Under the pieces are notes generated by a model, which was not told where the DNA came from, did not search any database, and saw only the letters and a list, made by a program, of their open reading frames with translations. This document shows, one piece after another, positions 51,147-60,615 of a DNA stretch of 64,000 bases. This stretch comes from Heliomarina sp018223035. Lineage in GTDB: Bacteria; Pseudomonadota; Alphaproteobacteria; Rhodobacterales; Rhodobacteraceae. Within the stretch, counting starts at the first letter, position 1; each line of letters starts with the position of its first letter. Location: the NCBI GenBank assembly GCA_018223035.1, contig JAAEZD010000004.1:62001-126000 (forward strand), in the 5' to 3' direction. Both the position numbers and the translations under genes were made by a program.

Positions 51147-52043
51147 ATGGTCGCGAAAATCATAGACGGCAAGGCATTCGCGGCGCGGGTGCGTGGCGAG
51201 GTTGCGGCGCAGGTTTCGGCCCTGGCCGGGCACGGTCAGCCCGGGCTGGCGGTGGTGCTGGTGGGCGAGGACCCGGCGAGCCAGGTCTATGTGCGCTCAA
51301 AGGGCAAGATGACCGTCGAGGTAGGGATGAAATCGGTCGAGCACAAGCTGCCGGCCGAGACCTCGGAGGCGGAGCTGCTGACCGTGATCGCGGATCTGAA
51401 TGCGGATGAGAGCATTCACGGGATTCTCGTGCAACTGCCGCTGCCGGGTCACATGAATGAGGATCTGGTGATCAATGCCATCGATCCGGCCAAGGATGTG
51501 GACGGGTTTCATATCTCGAACGTCGGGTTGCTGGGGACGGGGCAGAAGAGCATGGTGCCCTGCACGCCGCTGGGCTGCCTGATGATGCTGCGCGATCACC
51601 ATGGCTCGCTCTCGGGGATGGATGCGGTGGTGATCGGGCGGTCGAATATTGTCGGCAAGCCGATGGCGCAATTGTTGCTGGGCGACAGCTGCACGGTGAC
51701 CATCGCGCATTCGCGGACCAAGGATCTGGCCGATGTGGTGCGGCGCGCGGATATTGTTGTTGCGGCGGTGGGCCGGCCCGAGATGGTGCCGGGCGACTGG
51801 ATCAAGGAGGGGGCCACGGTGATCGACGTGGGCATCAACCGGATCGATGCGCCGGAAAAGGGCGAGGGCAAGACCCGGCTGGTCGGTGACGTGCATTTCG
51901 AGAGCGCGGTCGAACGGGCCGGAGCGATCACGCCGGTGCCGGGCGGGGTGGGGCCGATGACCATAGCCTGCCTGCTGGCCAATACGCTGACCGCGTTCTG
52001 CCGGTCGAAAGGATTGCCGGAGCCGGAGAGGCTGACCGTCTAG
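51147..52043 (+). CDS. folD: Bifunctional methylenetetrahydrofolate dehydrogenase/cyclohydrolase
   Basis: A 298-residue FolD that interconverts 5,10-methylene-, methenyl- and 10-formyl-THF. Family segments are VGEDPASQVYVRSKGKM (with the catalytic tyrosine and lysine region), GILVQLPLPGHMNEDLVI, PAKDVDGFHISNVGLL, and AVVIGRSNIVGKPMAQLLL with CTVTIAHSRTKDL for NADP binding, then TPVPGGVGPMTIACLL. The ATG at 51147 follows AGAAGGTGAGCGC; a TTG at 51120 in the repeat is less likely. Confidence 0.96.
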   Translation: MVAKIIDGKAFAARVRGEVAAQVSALAGHGQPGLAVVLVGEDPASQVYVRSKGKMTVEVGMKSVEHKLPAETSEAELLTVIADLNADESIHGILVQLPLPGHMNEDLVINAIDPAKDVDGFHISNVGLLGTGQKSMVPCTPLGCLMMLRDHHGSLSGMDAVVIGRSNIVGKPMAQLLLGDSCTVTIAHSRTKDLADVVRRADIVVAAVGRPEMVPGDWIKEGATVIDVGINRIDAPEKGEGKTRLVGDVHFESAVERAGAITPVPGGVGPMTIACLLANTLTAFCRSKGLPEPERLTV

Positions 52044-52052
52044 TCGGTTCAG

Positions 52053-52490
52053 TTACTCGGGCGCGATGGGGATCATCGTGCCCTGCATCAAGGCGATGAG
52101 GGTTTCGCGGCCCTTGTCGTCGATGGCGTGGATGTCGCTGCTGACCACGACGATGCGCCGGCCGGATTTGATGACGTGGCCGGTGGCGCGGAGTTCGGCG
52201 CCTTTGGCCGGGGCAAGCAGGTTGATCTTGATCTCGGCGGTGAGCACGTTCCAGCCGGGATCGAGCGCGCTGATCGCCGCGTAACCGGCGGCTGTGTCGC
52301 CGAGGGCAAAGGTCAGCGCCGCGTGCCCATAGCCGTTCTGTTGTTTCGTACCCGGGAGGATCGGGGCGGCGATCTGCACCTCTCCCTTTTGGATGGTGGA
52401 AATCCGCGCGCCGATGGTTTCCATCATGGTCTGGGAGGCAAAGCTGTCCCGGATCAGGGATTTGTGGCTTTCATCCAATTCGGTGGTCAT
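52053..52490 (-). CDS. PaaI family thioesterase
   Basis: A 145-residue hot-dog thioesterase. The family pattern is HAALTFALGDTAAGYAAIS, with a likely catalytic aspartate, and LTAEIKINLLAPAKGAELRA. PaaI-type enzymes hydrolyse aromatic or acyl-CoA thioesters; the substrate is unknown. It lies 17 bases after pdeM on the same strand and may be the last gene of the helicase-pdeM transcript. Confidence 0.85.
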   Translation of the reverse strand: MTTELDESHKSLIRDSFASQTMMETIGARISTIQKGEVQIAAPILPGTKQQNGYGHAALTFALGDTAAGYAAISALDPGWNVLTAEIKINLLAPAKGAELRATGHVIKSGRRIVVVSSDIHAIDDKGRETLIALMQGTMIPIAPE

Positions 52491-52507
52491 TCGGCGTTTC
52501 CTTTGTC

Positions 52508-53170
52508 TCAGCGCGGCATTGGTACGGCGTATGCCCGGGGGCCGGTGAGAATGGCAAGCGCGTCGTGCCGCATCAGGGCGGTGAGCGTGGCATCGTGGCT
52601 GCGCAATCCCCCTGTATAGGTGCCATAGGCGGGCATGATGATGCGGTCTCGATCCGACAGAAAAGCGGCACGGGTGATGCGGCGGGCGCGGGTCGTGAGG
52701 CTGGCCTTGGGGTGGTAATGGCCCGAGATCTCGCCGCGCGCGCCGGTCTGCGCGATATGGCGGAAGGTGAGCGGCCCAAGCGCCAGTTCGGCCAGATGCG
52801 TGCCGCCAAGGTCGACAGGGCCGGAGTCGTGATTGCCCTCGATCCAGATCCAGCGGCGGCCCGCCTGCATCCGGGTGAGCGCGGCCTGGTCCTCTGCCGC
52901 GAGGGCGCGGGCGGCGTCGAGATCGTCGAAACTGTCGCCAAGACAGATGACCGTGGCGGGGTTCATGCGGTCGAGATCGTCGGCGAGGCGCAGCAGGGTG
53001 TCGCGGGTTTCATAGGGGGGCAGGATGGTGCCGCCGCGCCGGGCGATGCGCTCGGATTTCCCGAGATGCAGGTCAGAGACGCAGAGCAGCCGTTCTGCGG
53101 GCCACCAAAGCGCGCCAGAGCCCAGCGCGACGAGCTTGGCACCGGCAAGGGAAAGGGAACAGTTGTTCAT
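52508..53170 (-). CDS. pdeM: Ligase-associated DNA damage response endonuclease PdeM
   Basis: A 220-residue calcineurin-like phosphoesterase. The metal motifs are visible: LLCVSDLHLGKSE (DxH), VICLGDSFDD (GDxxDD), WIEGNHDSG (GNHD) and EISGHYHPKA (GHxH). This arrangement matches PdeM, a nuclease encoded with an Lhr-like helicase and, in complete clusters, an ATP-dependent DNA ligase and an exonuclease. The helicase ends 41 bases upstream on the same strand. Its exact role in repair is not settled. Confidence 0.92.
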   Translation of the reverse strand: MNNCSLSLAGAKLVALGSGALWWPAERLLCVSDLHLGKSERIARRGGTILPPYETRDTLLRLADDLDRMNPATVICLGDSFDDLDAARALAAEDQAALTRMQAGRRWIWIEGNHDSGPVDLGGTHLAELALGPLTFRHIAQTGARGEISGHYHPKASLTTRARRITRAAFLSDRDRIIMPAYGTYTGGLRSHDATLTALMRHDALAILTGPRAYAVPMPR

Positions 53171-53211
53171 GCTCCGTTCCTTGCTCAGGGCGGGCGGTTT
53201 TGCAAGCGGTT

Positions 53212-55635
53212 TCAGGCGGTACCGGTCAGATCGGCGATCCCGGCGGTTTCCAGCAGGCGCTCGGCCTCTTCGGCGAGCAGGCGTTCATCGGCGGCGCCTT
53301 CGACCGGAACGCGGCCCATCTCGAGCAGCAGCGGCGCGGCGAGCGGGGTGACGCGGGACAGGCGCTTGTGGTCGATGCGGCCTTGTATGCGGGCGACCAT
53401 TTCCTCGATACGGCCGAAATCGACGAGACCGGTGTGGGCCTCTTCGCGGGTGATCTTGAGCATCAGGTGGGTCGGGTCGTATTTTTGCAGCGTGTCATAG
53501 AGAATGTCGGAGGAAAACGTCGCCTGCCGCCCGGATTTTCGCGCCGAGGGGGTGTTGCGTTCGATCAGCCCGGCGATCGTGGCCGAGGCGCGAAAGGTGC
53601 GTTTCATCACCGCGTTCCCGGCGAGCCAGCTGTCGAGACCGTCCTGCAGGGCGGCGAGATCGAAGAGCGGCGCGGGGTCGTTCAGCCGGTCGAGCCCCCA
53701 GATCAGCGTCGCGTAATCAGTGGCGACAAAGCCGAGGGGGTGCAGTCCGATCTCCTCCATCCTCTTGGTCAGCAAGAGGCCAAGGGTCTGCTGCGCGTTG
53801 CGCCCGGCAAAGCCGTAGACGCAGGTATGTTCGCGCCCGTCATGGGGAAAGCTTTCGATCAGCAACCGGCCACGCTCGGGCAGGCGCGAAACATCGCGCT
53901 GGAGCGCCAGCCATTCGGCGGTATGGGGCGGAAGCTCGGGCCAGTTTTCCTGCTGGAACATGCGCAGGATGCGGTCGGAAAGCTGGGTGGAGGTTGCGAA
54001 CTTGGTCCCGGCAAAGGTGGCGATCTTGGGTTTCTTATCGGCGCGGCGGGTGACTTCGACCGTCATTTCGCGCAGCCCCTCGTAGCGCACGATCTGGCCG
54101 CCGATCAGGAAGGTATCGCCGGGGGTGAGCGAGGCGGCAAAGCCTTCCTCGATCTCGCCCAGCGGCTTGCCGCCCCGGTTGCGGCGCAGGCGCACCTTGA
54201 GCGTATCGGTATCCTGGATCGTGCCGAGGTTCATACGGATGCGCTGGGTGGCGCGGGGATCGCGCAGCTGCCAGAGCCCGTCGGGGCGCTGCTTGAGCCT
54301 TTGCCAGCGGTCATAGGCGGCCAGCGCATAGCCACCGGTGGCGCAGAAATCGAGACACTCGTCGAATTCGACACGGGTCAGGGCGGCATAGGCCCCGGCG
54401 GTCGTGACCTCGTCATAGAGCGTGTCGGCATCGAAAGGACCGGCGCAGGCGGCGATCAGGATATGCTGGCAAAGCACGTCGCGCGGGCCGGGGCGGCGTG
54501 GCTCGCCATCCAGATCGCCTTCGCGGACGGCTTCGAGCGCGGCGACACATTCCACCACTTCGAACCGGTTGGCGGGAACCAGCAGCGCCTTTGAGGGGGC
54601 GTTATAGCGGTGATTGGCGCGACCGATCCGCTGTACCAGCCGTTTGACGTTTTTCGGGGCGCCGATCTGGATCACCAGATCGACATCGCCCCAGTCGATA
54701 CCGAGATCGAGCGAGCCGGTGCAGACGATGGCCCGCAATTCACCCCTCACCATCGCCGCCTCGACCCGCTGGCGCTGAGTCTTGTCGAGGCTGCCATGAT
54801 GGATGCCGATGGGCAGGCTGTCGTCATTGGCGAGCCAGAGGTTGTGAAAGAATATCTCGGCCTGGGCGCGGGTGTTGTGAAAGATCAGCGTGGTCTTGTG
54901 GGCCTTGATCTGTTCCAGAACCGCCGGGATGGCATGGGCCGCGCCACCCCCGGCCCAGGGCGGGCGTTCCTCTGTCGTCAGCATCTGGATATTGGGGGCG
55001 GGGCCGGGATCGGCCAGCAGGATGTCGCAGGGGTCCGGGTGCCGGGCGAGCAGGGTGGCGATGGCGGCGGGGTCGTCCACTGTCGCCGACAGCCCGACGC
55101 GACGCAGATCCGGGCAGAGCGTCTGCAAGCGCGAGAGGGCGAGGAACAGCTGATCGCCGCGCTTGCTTTCCGACAGGGCGTGGATTTCGTCGATGACAAT
55201 GCGCTTCAGCCCGGCAAAAATGCGGGGCGCGTCCTCGTATGAGACCAGCAGCGCAAGGCTTTCAGGCGTGGTCAGCAGGATCTGCGGGGGATCGACCCGC
55301 TGACGTTTCTTCTGAGTGGGACTGGTGTCGCCGGTGCGGTCCTCGATGCGGATGTCGAGCCCCATCTCGGCCACCGGTCCGGTCAGGTTGCGTTTTATAT
55401 CGGCGGCCAGCGCCTTGAGCGGGCTGACATAGAGCGTGTGCATGCCCGCGCGCGGGCGCTCGGCAAGATCGACGAGGGTGGGCAGGAAACCTGCCATCGT
55501 CTTGCCGCCCCCCGTGGGGGCGATCAGCAGGGTGGCGGGGTTGTCGGCGCGCTCCAGCATGGCGCGCTGATGGGGGTGGATCTCCCATCCGCGTTTCTCG
55601 AACCAGCCGGTGATGATCGGGGGAATTGCACTCAT
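53212..55635 (-). CDS. Ligase-associated DNA damage response DEXH-box helicase (Lhr-like)
   Basis: An 807-residue superfamily 2 helicase. Walker A is APTGGGKTMAGFLP at about 39-52, and the DEXH box is VIDEIHALSESKRG, with ALSRLQTLCP after it. Motifs III-VI appear as VGLSATVDDP, IFHNTRAQAEIFF, TGSLDLGIDWGDVDLVIQIG and RIGRANHR. The C-terminal region has the Lhr-type extension. This protein class is the helicase of the ligase-associated DNA damage response gene set. It is 40 bases upstream of pdeM in the same direction. Confidence 0.94.
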   Translation of the reverse strand: MSAIPPIITGWFEKRGWEIHPHQRAMLERADNPATLLIAPTGGGKTMAGFLPTLVDLAERPRAGMHTLYVSPLKALAADIKRNLTGPVAEMGLDIRIEDRTGDTSPTQKKRQRVDPPQILLTTPESLALLVSYEDAPRIFAGLKRIVIDEIHALSESKRGDQLFLALSRLQTLCPDLRRVGLSATVDDPAAIATLLARHPDPCDILLADPGPAPNIQMLTTEERPPWAGGGAAHAIPAVLEQIKAHKTTLIFHNTRAQAEIFFHNLWLANDDSLPIGIHHGSLDKTQRQRVEAAMVRGELRAIVCTGSLDLGIDWGDVDLVIQIGAPKNVKRLVQRIGRANHRYNAPSKALLVPANRFEVVECVAALEAVREGDLDGEPRRPGPRDVLCQHILIAACAGPFDADTLYDEVTTAGAYAALTRVEFDECLDFCATGGYALAAYDRWQRLKQRPDGLWQLRDPRATQRIRMNLGTIQDTDTLKVRLRRNRGGKPLGEIEEGFAASLTPGDTFLIGGQIVRYEGLREMTVEVTRRADKKPKIATFAGTKFATSTQLSDRILRMFQQENWPELPPHTAEWLALQRDVSRLPERGRLLIESFPHDGREHTCVYGFAGRNAQQTLGLLLTKRMEEIGLHPLGFVATDYATLIWGLDRLNDPAPLFDLAALQDGLDSWLAGNAVMKRTFRASATIAGLIERNTPSARKSGRQATFSSDILYDTLQKYDPTHLMLKITREEAHTGLVDFGRIEEMVARIQGRIDHKRLSRVTPLAAPLLLEMGRVPVEGAADERLLAEEAERLLETAGIADLTGTA

Positions 55636-55672
55636 GCAGGGGATGTAGGGCGCGACCCTGGCCTTGGGAATG

Positions 55673-56326
55673 TCACCCCGAGGCGGTTTCGCGCATATGC
55701 GCCACGATTTCAGCGACTTCCTGCGTGAAACGGTCGGGGCCGACCTGCGCGGATTCGTCCGTCCAGGCGCTGAAGCGTTCCATCAGCGGGATGAAGGTGG
55801 CGATTTCCTCTTCGCTCCAGCCCGACAGGAATTCGCCCATAACAAGGAATTTGAACCGGCGCACGGCATCGACCACCGCCTCGCCCTTGTCGGAGAGTTC
55901 GACGATGGTGCGGCGCGCATCCTGCTGGCTGACCGCCCGGCGGGCATAGCCGCGTTCGATCAATTCGCTCACAAGGCGCGAGGCGCGGGAAGGGTCGATG
56001 CGCAGCCGTTCCGCGATGGTGGAGACCATCGTTTCCTGCTGCTGGTCGGCGCCGAATTCGTTCAGCGGCGCGCGGATCGCGACCAGCACGTCAAGCTGCG
56101 CCAGATCGAGTTCGTCCTTAAGTTCGAGCGCTTTCAACGCGCTATGGCCCAGTTCCTGCTTGGACACGCGGCGACGCCAGCGTTGCAGCACCGCATCAAG
56201 CGTCAGCGAGGCATCGGCAACTCGACCGTCGATTCCGGCCTTGGCCAGAAAGGCCTTTAGATTGGTGTCGCGCGTGGATATCGATCCGTCCTCCGTTTGG
56301 TTGAGCCGCATATTCCACAAAAACAT
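55673..56326 (-). CDS. MarR family transcriptional regulator
   Basis: A winged-helix regulator of about 217 residues. The DNA-binding core includes TIAERLRIDPSRASRLVSEL, IERGYARRAVSQQDARRTIV and ELSDKGEAVVDAVRRF, typical of MarR. The N-terminal ~75 residues before LAQLDVLVAI are longer than usual. It is divergent from the MFS drug-efflux gene, so it probably represses that gene and itself. I use the ATG at 56326; an ATG at 56311 and a GTG at 56371 are alternatives. Confidence 0.85.
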   Translation of the reverse strand: MFLWNMRLNQTEDGSISTRDTNLKAFLAKAGIDGRVADASLTLDAVLQRWRRRVSKQELGHSALKALELKDELDLAQLDVLVAIRAPLNEFGADQQQETMVSTIAERLRIDPSRASRLVSELIERGYARRAVSQQDARRTIVELSDKGEAVVDAVRRFKFLVMGEFLSGWSEEEIATFIPLMERFSAWTDESAQVGPDRFTQEVAEIVAHMRETASG

Positions 56327-56480
56327 GCTGCGCCGCAATACATGCCGTTGACATGTAATTGTTCGTGACACATATATGATTGCAACACAGGGCTTACCAT
56401 ACTCCCCCTGAGCCCGGGATGGCCGTTCAAGCCCATGAAATGCGCCGTCCCGGCTCTTTTTTGTTCGCTAGGTTTGAAAA

Positions 56481-58055
56481 TTGTCTGACGTACACCCGAA
56501 CCCCGATTCTTCTGCCGATGATGCGCTGGACTGGACCCGCATTCGCGTGGTCCTGTCGGCCGTTGCGGTCACGCTTTTCCTGGCCTCGCTGGGGCAGACC
56601 GTTGTTACCACCGCCTTGCCAACGATTGTCGGAGAGTTGGGCGGTCTGGACCAGATCACATGGGTGATCACTGCCTATCTGCTGGCCGCCACGGTGGCCG
56701 CGCCGATTTTCGGCAAGCTGGGTGATCTGTTCGGGCGCAAGGCGATCCTGCAATCGGGGATCATCGTTTTCCTGACCGGATCGATCATCTGTTCGCTGGC
56801 CCCGAATATCTGGCTTTTGGTGCTGGGCCGTGCGGTACAGGGGCTTGGCGGCGGCGGGCTGATCGTGGTGTCGATGGCGACCATTGCCGACGTGCTGCCC
56901 CCGCGCCAGCGGGGCCGGTTTCAGGGGCTGATGGGCGCGGTCTTCGGCATGTCGACGGTGATCGGGCCGCTCGCGGGCGGGTTCATCGTGCAGCATATCA
57001 ACTGGCACTGGATCTTTCTGATGAACCTGCCGCTGGGCGTGCTGGTCTTTGTCGTGCTGGCCTTTGCGCTGGAAACGCCGGAACCGGGCAAACGGCCCAA
57101 GATCGACTATATCGGCGCCTCCTGCCTTGCGCTGCTGTTGTCGGTTCTGGTGATCGTGGCGAGCCTTGGCGGGCAGACATTCGCATGGGACAGCGCCACC
57201 ATGCTGGCACTTTATGCCGGCGCTGTGACAGCCCTGATCGGTTTCCTCGTGGCCGAGACCCGCGCGCCGGAACCGCTCTTGCCGCTGAGCCTGTTCAAAA
57301 TCAACAACTTCATCGTGTCGAACTCGGTCGGTTTCATCACAGGGATCTGCATGTTCACGACGATCACCTTCGTTCCTTTCTTCATGCAGGTGGTGAAAGG
57401 CGTGTCGCCCTCCGCCTCGGGGATGTTTACCTTTCCGATGATGGTCGGGCTGATCACCGCCTCGACGCTGGCCGGGCAGTTCATGTCGCGGACGGGTCGG
57501 TACAAGTACCTGCCGGTATTCTCGACCCTGCTGCTGGCGGTGGCGATGACGCTGATGGCGACACTGACGCCGCATACGCCGAACCCGCTGATCGTGCTTT
57601 TCATGCTGATGACGGGCTTGGGGATCGGGCCGGTGATGGGCGTCGGCGTGACCGCGATCCAGAACTGTGTGCCGGCGCGTATGGTGGGGGTCGGGACGGC
57701 CAGCGCCAACATGTTCCGCATGATCGGGGGCTCGCTGGGTACGGCAGCCTTTGGTGCGCTTTTCGCGGTCGGTCTCAGCCGTCATCTGGGCGATGTGCTG
57801 CCCGGCACCAATCCGCGCGGGTTGAGCGCCCAGACCATCGCGGCGATGGATGACGGCATGCGCGAAGCGGTGGTGCAGGGGATCGCCCATGCGCTGCACC
57901 CGGTGTTCTGGGCAGCGGCCGTTTTGGCCTGTATTGCCAGCGGCATCGCCATGCTGATGATCGAGCGGCCGCTGTCGGATACCCTGCCGGGCGCCAAAGT
58001 GTCGCGGACACCGGCGCAGACGGCGCAGTCGGTGGGGCAGACCCCGGCGGAGTAA
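56481..58055 (+). CDS. MDR family MFS transporter (DHA2/EmrB-like)
   Basis: A 524-residue drug:proton antiporter with 14 predicted helices. Recognisable MFS parts are ALPTIVGELGGLDQITWVI, the motif A loop FGKLGDLFGRKAIL, and motif C-like AVFGMSTVIGPLAGGFIV followed by NWHWIFLMNLPLGVL. The start is TTG at 56481, required to include helix 1; no ATG fits. It is divergent from the MarR gene, the usual layout for a ligand-inducible efflux system. Confidence 0.92.
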   Translation: MSDVHPNPDSSADDALDWTRIRVVLSAVAVTLFLASLGQTVVTTALPTIVGELGGLDQITWVITAYLLAATVAAPIFGKLGDLFGRKAILQSGIIVFLTGSIICSLAPNIWLLVLGRAVQGLGGGGLIVVSMATIADVLPPRQRGRFQGLMGAVFGMSTVIGPLAGGFIVQHINWHWIFLMNLPLGVLVFVVLAFALETPEPGKRPKIDYIGASCLALLLSVLVIVASLGGQTFAWDSATMLALYAGAVTALIGFLVAETRAPEPLLPLSLFKINNFIVSNSVGFITGICMFTTITFVPFFMQVVKGVSPSASGMFTFPMMVGLITASTLAGQFMSRTGRYKYLPVFSTLLLAVAMTLMATLTPHTPNPLIVLFMLMTGLGIGPVMGVGVTAIQNCVPARMVGVGTASANMFRMIGGSLGTAAFGALFAVGLSRHLGDVLPGTNPRGLSAQTIAAMDDGMREAVVQGIAHALHPVFWAAAVLACIASGIAMLMIERPLSDTLPGAKVSRTPAQTAQSVGQTPAE

Positions 58056-58057
58056 AC

Positions 58058-60511
58058 TTACCGGTTGCGTGGCTTGGCGCGCAGGGTCGGATCGGCCTGC
58101 GTCGGGTCCTCGGGCCAGGGATGCTTGGGGTAGCTTGCCCGCATGTCCTTGCGCACATCCGCATATGACCCGGCCCAGAAGCCGGGCAGGTCGCGGGTGA
58201 TCTGGATCGGGCGCTGGGCGGGTGACAAGAGCGTGATCTTGAGCGGCACGCCGCCGCTGGTCGGGTGCCGGGTAACGCCAAATACCTCTTGCAGACGCAG
58301 CGAAATCTCGGGGCCGTCCTCGCCGTAGTCGATAGGCACCTCGCGGCCCAGCGGGGTGGTGAAGCGGGCCGGGGCCTCGCGGTCGACAAGCTGCTGCTGG
58401 TCCCAGTTGAGCATCGCGCGCAGGGCAGGGAGCAGGTCGAACCCTTTCCAGTCCTGTGCCGAGCGCACGCCCGAAAGCATCGGCAAGAGCCAGTCCTCAA
58501 GGCTCTCCATTAGCGCGGCTTCGGTCATGGCGGGCAGGTCCGCGCCCTCGGCCCGAACGAGTTCGACCCGCGCGGCAAAGCGCCATGCCGCGCCTTTCAG
58601 CCGCAAGCCGAGCATACGGATACCATCCAGCATGGCGCGGGCGATGGCCTCCTCCGGCGCGTCTTTCCAGATACGGTCCGAAAGGGTGATCGCGCCGAAC
58701 CTTTCCTGCTGCCGCGCTACCACGCGATTGTCGCGCCGGGACCACTCGCAGACATCGTGCCAGCCGATCTGATCCGCGAAAAGGTCGCGAATTTCGGATT
58801 CCGTGATCTGGGTGGCGAGCCGGATGCGCGCCTCGCGCGGGTTGCCGTCGGTGTCGATCGCCACGAGATAGGGCGCAGTGGCGAGCGGATCGGACTCCGT
58901 CAACACCGCGCCTTTTCCGCCCGAAAGCACATAGCGCGCGGCATCTCCCTTGCGGCGCTGGCCGATACGGTCGGGATAGGCGAGCGCGGCCATGGTGGCG
59001 GGGCTGTGCGATGTGGTCGCGCCCTGCTGGCGGGCCAGACGTTTGCTTTCCGTTCGGATGCGTTGGACCACGCCCCGGTTCAGCTCATACCGATGCTGGC
59101 GGGCAAAGCCGCCGGGATCGCGCAGGGCTTTCAAGCGCAGCGCCAGATCGACGGGCGCGCCGCGCAGGGGGTCACGCTCGGCCATCAGGGCGGCAAGGGG
59201 GGCGGCGCCACTTCCGGCGATGACCAGCATATGCGCCAGGCGCGGGTGCAGGGGCAGAGCAGAAAGGGCGCGCCCATGCTCGGTAATCCGGCCCGCATCG
59301 TCCAATGCCCCCAGCATGTGCAGCAGGGTCTGCGCCTCCGCCATCGCGCCCTCGGGCGGGGCGGTCAGAAAAGGCAGATCGCCCGGCTGCGCGCCCCAGA
59401 GCGCCAGTTCCAGCGCCAGACCGGTGAGGTCCGCCGCCTCGATCTCGGCCGGGGGAAAGGCGGCAAGCGCACCTTCCTCGCCGCGGGTCCAGAGCCGGTA
59501 ACAGGTGCCTTCCGCCACGCGGCCCGCGCGGCCCCGGCGCTGTTCCGCCTCGGCGCGGGTGACACGTTCGGTCACCAGCCGCGACATGCCCGAGCCGGGA
59601 TCGAACCGGGCGCGGCGCGACTGGCCCGCATCCACCACGACGCGTATGTCTTCGATGGTGAGCGATGTTTCGGCGATGGAGGTCGCAAGGACGACTTTCC
59701 GGCCCTTGGCAAGCGGCGCGATGGCGGCGCGCTGGGCGTCGAATTTCATCGCGCCGAAGAGCGGGCGGATCTGGCATTCCTGCGGCAGACGGGCGCTTAA
59801 CATGATTTCGACACGGCGGATTTCGCCCTCGCCGGGGAGGAAGACCAGAATGCCGCCGCCGGTGGGGCGGGTTTCCTTTTCGGCCTGCACCACAAGGTCG
59901 GCCAGCGCGTCAAGCCGCCGCGCCTGTGGCCCGAGCGGCCGGTCGAGCCAGCGCGTTTCGACCGGGTAACTGCGCCCCTCGGAGGTAACGAGCGGGGCAT
60001 GCATAAGCGCGCCCACTGGCCCGGCATCCAGCGTGGCCGACATGGCCAGCAGGATGAGGTCGTCGCGCAGGGCGCCTGCAACCTCGAGGCAAAGCGCGAG
60101 GCCAAGATCGGCGTTCAGGGAGCGTTCGTGGAATTCGTCGAAGATCACCGCGCCGACGCCCGGCAGGTCCGGGTCGGATTGCAGCATCCGGGTCAGGATG
60201 CCTTCGGTGACAACCTCGATCCGGGTGGCTTTCGAGGACCTGGATTCGCCGCGAATGCGATAGCCGACCCTCTGCCCGACCGGTTCGCCAAGGCTGTCGG
60301 CCATGCGCTCTGCCGCGGCGCGGGCGGCAAGGCGGCGGGGTTCCAGCATGACGATGCGGCCCTGCGTCAAACCGGCGTCGAGCATAGCAAGCGGCACGCG
60401 GGTCGTCTTGCCCGCACCGGGGGGCGCCTGCAGCACGGTGCGGCCACGGTCGCGCAGGGCGTCGATCAGATCGGGCAGGGCCGCGTCGATGGGCAGGGTG
60501 GTTTTTGACAT
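58058..60511 (-). CDS. hrpB: ATP-dependent helicase HrpB
   Basis: A 817-residue DEAH-type helicase. Walker A is APPGAGKTT at about 29-37, the DEXH box is IFDEFHERSLNADLG at about 123-137, and motif III is LLAMSATLDAG. Later motifs include LATSIAETSLTIEDIRVVVD and RRGRAGRVAEGTCYRLW. The HrpB-specific C-terminal domain ends PGFWAGSYADVRKDMRA and YPKHPWPEDP, a family hallmark. The ATG at 60511 is preferred over one at 60565. Its role, probably in RNA metabolism, is not well defined. Confidence 0.95.
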   Translation of the reverse strand: MSKTTLPIDAALPDLIDALRDRGRTVLQAPPGAGKTTRVPLAMLDAGLTQGRIVMLEPRRLAARAAAERMADSLGEPVGQRVGYRIRGESRSSKATRIEVVTEGILTRMLQSDPDLPGVGAVIFDEFHERSLNADLGLALCLEVAGALRDDLILLAMSATLDAGPVGALMHAPLVTSEGRSYPVETRWLDRPLGPQARRLDALADLVVQAEKETRPTGGGILVFLPGEGEIRRVEIMLSARLPQECQIRPLFGAMKFDAQRAAIAPLAKGRKVVLATSIAETSLTIEDIRVVVDAGQSRRARFDPGSGMSRLVTERVTRAEAEQRRGRAGRVAEGTCYRLWTRGEEGALAAFPPAEIEAADLTGLALELALWGAQPGDLPFLTAPPEGAMAEAQTLLHMLGALDDAGRITEHGRALSALPLHPRLAHMLVIAGSGAAPLAALMAERDPLRGAPVDLALRLKALRDPGGFARQHRYELNRGVVQRIRTESKRLARQQGATTSHSPATMAALAYPDRIGQRRKGDAARYVLSGGKGAVLTESDPLATAPYLVAIDTDGNPREARIRLATQITESEIRDLFADQIGWHDVCEWSRRDNRVVARQQERFGAITLSDRIWKDAPEEAIARAMLDGIRMLGLRLKGAAWRFAARVELVRAEGADLPAMTEAALMESLEDWLLPMLSGVRSAQDWKGFDLLPALRAMLNWDQQQLVDREAPARFTTPLGREVPIDYGEDGPEISLRLQEVFGVTRHPTSGGVPLKITLLSPAQRPIQITRDLPGFWAGSYADVRKDMRASYPKHPWPEDPTQADPTLRAKPRNR

Positions 60512-60615
60512 GGCTCGCTTATCGCCAAAGCGGCGGCCAAGGTCCAGATGGGCGGCTCTGGACATTGCGGGGGCCGATGCGTCATGTATCCGAGGCGAAA
60601 AGACGGGACGCAGGC

